From Labyrinthula sp. Ha (Eukaryota > Sar > Bigyra > Labyrinthulida > Labyrinthulaceae): a stretch of 64,000 bases of DNA. The notes beneath the pieces were generated by a model, which was given only the letters and a program-made list of their open reading frames with translations, did no database searches and was not told where the DNA came from. Made by a program: the position numbers and the translations under genes. Position 1 is the first letter of the stretch. Each line of letters begins with the position of its first letter. Of this stretch, positions 53,101-62,100 are shown piece by piece. The stretch covers positions 434,001-498,000 of the forward strand of contig JAALGZ010000029.1 in NCBI GenBank assembly GCA_015227615.1, given 5' to 3'.

Positions 53101-56100
53101 AACGGCAACGGTATTGATCCCGCTGTAGTATCAGTAAACGCAGGTAATTTCGACGGGAATCAACAAGGCAAAATTCTACTGCGCAGTAAGAGTACGAAGG
53201 GGTTGGGTGAGTTGCTCCTCTGTACAGCACTCGTTGATACTCTAGGTTGCAGTGCATCAATTAGGATAGACTCAAATGCCACAAGAGTGACAGGACAGGA
53301 GCTCATATTTGAACATGCTTCTCTTGAGAGCTCATTTCTCTCAACCTTCTCCCACACAGACATGGTCTCTAGGAAAGTTCTACGACTTAAGTCAAATGGG
53401 TCTCTTGTATTTGAATCTTATGCAGAAACTCCTCAAGTGGTTTCTTCAGTTCTGCTTACAACCAGGGGGCCATCAGCTTCGAATGGGAGCATCGCTTTAA
53501 TAAGTAATTTGATAAAGCTTACAGGTTCTATCCTAGAAACTTGGGTAGGTAGAGAAAGAGAAAATACTTCCTTCCACATGGACAATATGAGTGATAAAAA
53601 GTTTTCCGTATCAACTGCAAATTATAGTTCAATTTCGAGTTTTTCGTTTGAGGGCAAAGGAATTAAGCTGTTACGCTCGACTACAAGTGGCAAGAGCTTG
53701 ATTAGCATTATTTCTAAGAGTAGCAACGAAGGAAGTATTCTAATAAGCTCAAATTCCCATGAGCGAGTCGAGTCTATGATACTCAAAAGCGGGTTTCGAC
53801 TGCGACTCGAGAGTAATAGTAAGAAACACGTTGCTTCTCAGGTTAAGCTACACCAACGGGATACGTATGGAGTTGGGATGCAGCTTCTTTTTCTCTCTGG
53901 CGGAGCTCATTTGCGTACAAGATCTGCGGGGGTTTTCATAAATGGTGGCGTTGAAACAAAAAATTTTGGCAGAGGAATCCAAGCAGTTTCAGGGAGTTCG
54001 CTATATAACATTGCGGGGAATTTATCTTTGCGGAGTGGCATGGGGTCCTTAAAATCAGGAAGTATACACATTGTATCTGGTTTTTCTTCTCAGAGTTCTG
54101 GCCTTATAGTGTTGTCTAGTGGCAGGTCTGAGGAAAAAAGTGGATCTGTATACTTTGGCTCTGGGTCGGCAAAAGCAATAAGCGGGAACCTTGTTTTCGG
54201 AGTTGGCAGGGTTCAAGCTGGGAAAATTGGAGGGATATTAATGTCAACACCGGCAACTTATAGTTTGCCTTCTTGGATCAAATTACTGGCAGTTGGTGGT
54301 GATCTGTCATCCTCTGTACATATTGTTGCTGGGAATAGTAAATTAGGACATGGAAACATACGTGTTCTCTCCGGTGCATCGCTTTCAGAGTCGCCTGGGA
54401 GTTTATTATTTGCTTCACAGGGTGGCTCTCACTCTGGAAACCTAAGCATTCTTACGGGCTTTGCTAAAGGCGAGGTCACATCAGGCACAATCTCTATCAG
54501 AACCGGGAGAGGCTTATCAGACTCATCCGGCGCTTTCTTTCTGAGCACTGGGGTTGGTAAGACAGAATCCGGGTATCTTACATTGCTGTCAGGATCCAGT
54601 GAAAGAGAATCAGGGCGGCTATTTTTTGGTTCTGGTGACTCAAGAACTAAAGTAGGAAAAGTGTTGATTGCAACAGGAAAAGGTCCTTATGGAGGTATTT
54701 TTATTGTTAGCAGGTCAACACCTTACCTTTCACAAGGTTCTTATGGAATTGTTATTGGAACAACTAAAAGTCGTTTTTCCTCTGGCGCTACTACCATTGA
54801 AACCGGTTGGGCCGAACGTTCTGGTGGAGAGATACTAAGCACAGGATACGGGGCAAAAAACAGTGGCTCAATCAGGGTTAATTCAGGGAATGCGAAATTA
54901 GATTCAGGAGACTTGGTATTGAAATCAGGACAAGCCTCCAGAAGTGGAAATTTTTCAATCTTAACTGGGTTCAGTGAGGAGAATGCTGGATCAATTAGTT
55001 TAGTCGGCGGATACAGTGATGAAAAGGGTGGAAACGTAGGAGTAAAAGCAGGGGATAGTTCTAGGGGTCTCGGTGGTGATATTGTATTAGAATCTGGCGT
55101 GGGAGAAGGAAAAGGCCGGATAAATTTTTTGGGAGGACGAATATTAGGTTTTGCTAATGATATCTCCTTCAATGCAAGCAAGAATACTGGTCGAAGCTCG
55201 ACGGTAGATATAAATGCTGGTGATGTTTCCAGTGGCTTTGGTAGAGTGTACCTGAGAGTGGGGAAAGTTGGCAAAATAAAGGTGATAGGAGGTGTAAATT
55301 CCCATCTATGACTTCTTCTATTTCTGTTGATTTCCTTCCTAGTAAATATACTGGTGGTGGTTTGTCTCTCAGTTCGGGATCATCTGAAACTAGCACGTCA
55401 GGTGAAATAAATGTATCTACATCTCGTGGGAACGCCTTTTCAGGAGGTATTCGTATTATAACTGGTACAGGGAGTACTAAGAGCGGAAGTATCACCATGT
55501 CCACAGGTAACTCAGGCAGAAAGGGAGAAATTAAGCTGAATGGTGGCATGCTGTTGATTTCAGCCAGTGGGAGGAGCATTGTTGATGGATCCTTAAGAAT
55601 GTCTGCTACAGGTTATCGTTCGCAATTAAATTTAACAGCAAGGAACACTTTAGAAGATGCTAGTATAAATATTGGGTTGGAAAAAGTAAGAGGTGCTAGA
55701 AGGATTATTTTATCTCTGGGTGATGAAGCTGCGCTTGATGGGTTTCTCAAACTGGTGAAAGATCAACAAGAACGAAGAACAGGAATAGTCTTATCTTCTG
55801 GCATAGAAGGGGCAAGGATAAGTCTTTCAGATAGTTTGGAAGAATACCATGGCGCTGCCCTTAACTTAACAGGAGGAGCAGGACAGAAGGGTGGAGAAAT
55901 TCTTTTTTTGGGGGGAGCTGGAATACATGAAGGTGGGGGAGTGGAAATATTGACTGGATCCGGCAGAACAAGTGGGTCAATCCGAATATTCTCTGCGCCT
56001 TCAGAGCAAGTTGGTGGTAATCTTTTCTTAGGAACAGGTACCGCAAATGGAAAAGCTGGTTCAATCCTCCTCAATACAGGGTCTAGCCCTCTCCCAACAT

Positions 56101-59100
56101 CAATAAACCTCTCATTAGGATGGGGGGTAGGTCCTGGAAACATATCACTAGATGGAGGCGCAAGTAGCTCAAAAGGTTCAACTATTACTATTGTCGCTGG
56201 GGGTTCGTTAGGCTCAGGAGGAGAAGTTAAAATTAGCTCCGGTTCATCTGACGCATCAGTTTCTGGTGATGTTGTAATTTCTTCAGCCGCAGGTGAAACT
56301 TCTGGAAAGATTCGATTACATACTGCAAAAGGTAGAATCTCCTCTGGTGCAGTTAATATATCTTCTGGTGAAGCAAAGAAGCGAAGTGGCGGAATAAGTA
56401 TATATTCCTCAAATGGCGATGAAGAAACCGGTAGCTTGTCGATATCAACGGGGTCTACAAATCGAGGGTATGCAGGAACTATCACATTAAGGAGCGGTGA
56501 TGGATACAGAGATGGCTCGGGCCAAATTACATTACAGGTCCCTCACCCTGGGATGAACTCGGGCATAGACTTGAAAGTTGGACGTGCAAAAGCAAACAAG
56601 GGTGGATATATTAGAATATCCTCCGGCGATGGTGATGGGCAACTAGATGGTGGCAACGTGACTCTATTGACAGGGGAGGGGCATATGGGCGGAAATATTA
56701 TGACAAAAGGAGGAACAGGGAAAATAAAGGGGGGTCACGTTACATTCTCCACAGGAAAGTCGGATTTGATGTCAGGAACTCTATGGCTTACAACGCCCAA
56801 TTCACTTAAGAGTGGTAGCCTTCAACTCAAATCGGGGGATGGGGGATCCTCTGGCGATATCATCCTGTTTAGTGGGAATGGCTTGACCAGGGTTGGCAAA
56901 ATCCTGTTAATTGCAGGCAACAGTTCCCATGGCCAAGAGAGAGTAATAGAGGTACATGCTGGAGGTCATATGGAGGGCTCACAAAATTTAACCCTCACGG
57001 GAAGTACACTTAGAGGGAAGGCGGGTACTGGAGGTTCTATTGAGATCACTGGTGGCCATGCCACTTTGCTTAAGGCTGGAACCGTGTCTGTCACTGCAGG
57101 GTACAGTGTTAGAGGTACTGCAGGTGATCTCATCCTTCTGGTTCCAAAGGGGAAACACTCAAGTAACCTCCTAATCCAACACAAAGGCTCTGAACTTGAC
57201 GCGGGAAAGCTGATAATTTCTAGTGGCAGTGACGGTTTTGTCAGTGGTGGCATTAATCTAAGTCTAGGTGCTTCTAAAGAAGGTGCATCACTATCTCTTC
57301 ATACAGAAACTGCACGTGATGAACTGTTGGCAGCAAATATTACACTCAGCGCAGGATCTGCACAAAAACACGCAGGTGGGTCTATCGGCTTGTTCGCCGG
57401 TGGCTCAAGTAGGGCCATGGGTGGTGATATAATAATCTCTGCTGGTAAAACCTTGCAAAGTGAAGGAGCTGGATCGGTCGTCATTGAATCAGGTTTTGCA
57501 TTTTCCAACAGTGGAAAGATAAAGTTTCTAGCAGGAAACAGGAGAGGTTCTAATACCTATGTAGAGTTATCAACCGATGGATCCTTGAAAGTTAATGCCC
57601 TGCGTTGCTCTGAGGGTCTATGTAAAAATGGAAGTATCTATGTCGCAACTGCTTCTGGGATGCAAGTGGGAAATATATCCATAAGTGTTGGTCAATCAGA
57701 GATTGGCGCCGGGCACTTATCCCTACGCTCTGGGGACTCCTCTAGTGGCTCGGGAGGCAGGCTATTACTCTTAGCAGGTTTGGGGTTTCACCAGTCTGGA
57801 GATGTTAGGATTCTTTCTCCCGATTCTAGGGTTGTATCTGGTGAGATAGAGTTTATTTCTGGGGAGAGCGTATTCAGGACAGGTAATATAACGTTGAAGA
57901 CTGGAGAGTCAATCAAATTCCGCAGTGGAAGAATCATCCTAGCCAGTGGGGGCGCTCTAAAGAATTCTGGAGATATCTTAATTGAATCGGGCATAACCCT
58001 GGATGAGCAGGCGGGGTTTGTGAAGCTGAAAACAGGTAAAGGGGTTGTCATGGGTTTAGTAATGGTCACTACAGGTGCTGCCAAGGGTAGCAGCCAGAAA
58101 TCGGGCGTACTATTGGCTCCTGGTACAGTTCAAACGGGCCAAGGTGCCCCAATTCGACTATACACAGGTGGAACACTTGAATCTTCGGCCAAAGCTGGGT
58201 CTATATTGATAAAAACTGGAGAATCATCCCAAAACGCGGGGAACATTTCACTCTTAACAGATTCAAGCGGTATAGCTGGTGATTTATTCTTGGGATCGGC
58301 AGGTGTAGTAAATCAGCGGATCGGGAACATCATATTAAAATCAAACGCAACGAAAATAAATGGCCGTGTGATTAGCTTGACCTCTCATGACACCGAAGGT
58401 GCAGAACTTAGCATTGGTGTCGGGCTCAATGGTCTTAAGGAGTCAAGCCTTATTATTTCCAATACTCATGTGGAAATTGTATCATCAGAAGTTACTTGGA
58501 TTGGTAAAAATAACATTGACATTGTTAAGGAAAGCAGCGGGGGGCACATTAACATTTTGAGTAAACCTTTGGATCAGAAAGGTCAACTAATAATCAGTTC
58601 ATCTTCGGCCTTACCAAGCACTCAGGAAGAAACTGGAATGCTGCTCTATGTTGGGCAAAAAGGAAGTGTTTCAAGTAGAGCTCTAAATATATCGAGTGTA
58701 GCCGAAGAGAAAGGTGGGCTGGTTTCAATTTCTTCGACAGGGAAATACTCTGGGAGAATTATTTTACTTGCAGGTGGAATAGCACTTGAAGATGACGGAA
58801 TCAGCATTGAGACGACTGAAACAACGCAATCTAGTGGAAAAATCTCATTAAGCTCAGGCACGTCAGTTATCAGTGGCAGCTTCGAGTTCATATCTGGGAG
58901 TGGCGCCAGAAAAAGCGGAGACATGAAGTTTGTTACTGGTTCTAGTTATGGCTTTTCTGGCTCAATAATCGTTGAAACCGGTGATAATGAGTTTGGTGGG
59001 GGGGGGATTAAAATTCTTTCAGGTGAATCCAGATCTAGCAAGCACACAGGCATATATGTAATGACTGCAAAAGGGGGGAGAAGTGGCGATATTGTTTTGA

Positions 59101-62100
59101 ACTCTGGGTCTGGTGAGGAAGCGGGGGAAGTAGTACTAATGACTGACAACTCAAATCTATACAACTCAGGTGAAATTTTGTTGCGGACAGGTGCTTCGAA
59201 TAAGGGTTCTGGTTCACTCTTGTTCTCTAGTGGCCACGCAGCTAGAAGTGGAGACCTAGTTTTAAAAATTGGAATTGGGGCCTCAACAACCGGAAACATT
59301 TTATTATTATCAGGAAAGGACGTTCCAGATACAAATATTGAAGTTGCTGCTGGTCCCCTAGGCTCCAGTGGTTCTATTTTCCTAGTTTCTGGAAACCCTG
59401 AAGGAACCCAATCGGGAATCAGCTTATTGGCTAATGAGAACCTAATGAGTGCCGGAGATATTGCGCTGAAATCAGAGGCGATGTTGAAGCCTGCGGGAAA
59501 GGTAGAGATAGTAGCAAACGGTAGTGGGTGGTCTGGACATGTTGGCATGTTCGCTGGAGGATTATTGGTTATGGAGGGAAAACAGATAATGCTCAGAGGA
59601 AAGTCTATAGGTAGAAGTTTTGATATTGAAAATACCACCACAAGATATGCCAACATAACTTCCAAGGTTTTGCAACTTGCTGCCAAAGAGGCCATAAACA
59701 TTACTGTTAATGAAGGCACGAGTATTCTAAGGATACAAAGTTCAAGACAAGGAGGAACAGGCACAGGAAAGCTAGAACTCTTGACTGGCAACGCGAGGGG
59801 GATCCCAGGATTAATTTCAGTCCTAGGTGGATACAGTGAAGAAAGGGAAGGAGGCCATATTGAGCTAGTTGCTGGAAGCTCAAGAACAGGACGAGGGGGT
59901 AATATCTATTTGGCATCTGGAGGAGATGATGGGGGTAGCATCTTACTGTCCAGCTTTCACCGGGTGGGGAAAACCGGAAATATAATCATCAATGCGAGAA
60001 AGGGTTCTCGAGCTATCTCAGGAAGCGTTCTTGTTGAAGCAAGTTACAGGTTGAGTATTGAAGGTGGCAATTTGAGCTTCCAGGGTGGAGTAGGTGAATT
60101 AGCAGGTCCATCCGTTCTGGTTAAATCCGGAATAGGTGTCTTAGGGCCAGGTGGAAACATATCAATAATTGGCAGCGCTTCACAATCGACCTTTCCATCA
60201 GGCACTATTAGAATTTCGTCCGAAAATTCAGTAGAAACGGGACCTATCCATTTGGAGACTGGAAATGCTGAGCATCAAAGTGGTAGTCTCTTTATCAAGA
60301 GTGGAAACTCAGATTTGAGTGGTTCTATAAGCATTGAGACCGGTGATGGTTATGATGCCGGAAACCTTTTATTCATAGGCGGCTCTGGGTCAACTGGTTC
60401 TAGTGTATTACTTATATCAGGGAATGGAAGTTCAGTTGCCGGCACAATATTGCTGAATTCAGGAAAGGGATCAAAACTGTATTCCTTTGTTTTATTTTAT
60501 TGTTAGTGGAGGTAATATATCACTAGTAGCTGGTTTTGGAGGACTAAAAAGTGGTTTTGTTTCGGTAAAAACTTTGGATTCAGTGGTAGCTACGGGAGAT
60601 ATACATTTTGGTACTGGACATGCACACCAGAGTGGGTTGGTAGATATTCAGGGAGGAAACGGAACATCTTCCGGTGGGTCGATCATACTTAGCGCAGGCC
60701 ATAGCTCTTTAAATCGTGGTGGACGCGTTGTTATTCATGCTGGGGGAAGCTCTGAAGGTAGAGGCGGCCATTTAGAGCTAGAGAGTGGCGGTTCTGAGAT
60801 GAATTTTGGAGGTAATGTCACGATTTCAACAAAAGGGAGGTTTTCTGTTGGAAATGTAATTATTCACACTCCGGCAGCGGAATTGGGTTCTGGTACTGTA
60901 CACATCTCCACTGCTCCCTCCAGGTCTGGAAAACTGGGCCATATTGTATTGGATACCTCGGGAAAAGCTACTGATCATGAAGGTCAGTTTTCTGGTTCTA
61001 TATATCTGCAAGCGTCTAGTGGTTCCTCAGTACAAGGGGGAGTGAATATTTCAAGTCTTAAATCTGCCACAGGACCGACAGGAGGTGTGAATTTAACAAC
61101 AGGTAGTAGTGTGGCATCTGTATCTGGCAGTATTCTATTGGAGACAGGCAAAGCAGTGAAATCTGGTCGTTTGATAATGCGGCAAGGCATTTCACACTTA
61201 CATCCATACAGTTTATATATCTTAGGCGGAGGCTCTAAGAGTGAACAAGGAGGTCACGTGATATTAAGCTCAGGTAAAGGAAGAGTGAGTTCAGGAAATT
61301 TAGAAATAAATACGCCCGAGTCCGAGGAGTACTCTGGGAACATTAGCCTGGTTACTGGGGCCTCCAGCGAATTTTCTGGAGCCTTAAACATTCTCACCGG
61401 TTCTTCAAGGATGGGTGGGAAGATCTTGGTTAAATCTGGTGCAAGTGCAAATCTAATTTTAAAGACCGAAGTGAGTCAACAATCTTCGGGAACAATTACT
61501 ATGTCTTCTGGAAAATCCTTTGAAGAAAGCAGTGGTGCGATAGTTTGCAGGACATCCGGATCGCATCGTCACTCAGGTGACCTGGCATTTTCTACTGGAA
61601 ACTCCACCGATAATAGCGGTAATGTTTCTTTTTCAGGTGGCTCCTCATCCAGGGCCAGGGGCAGCTCTCTACACTTTAAATCAGGATATAGTGATTGGAA
61701 CAGTGGGTTGTTACTATTTGCTACTGCTGCTTCTTCTGGTGAGGTGGGTGATTTTAGAATGTTAACAGGGGATGGGGAAAATATGGGAGGGGATTTTTTC
61801 ATTTCCACTGGTAAAGGACATAGTGGGGGTGGGGGAAGGTTGATGTTTACAACAGGAGCTTCGGACACATCTTCAGGTGGGTTAATTCATGCAAAGAGTG
61901 GAGTAGGAAATGTTGGGGGGAACATAACCCTTGAAACTGGTTTCGGTCGCCTAGGCCCCAGCGGGTTTCTAAGACTTCTCACCGCCAAATCAGATAGACT
62001 GCATGAGACTGGGAGTATATCCATTATTACAGGAACTTCAGTGACCGGGTTAAGCGGCGGATTATTTTTCGCCACAGGAGCTTCGGAGCTAACGGACTCA

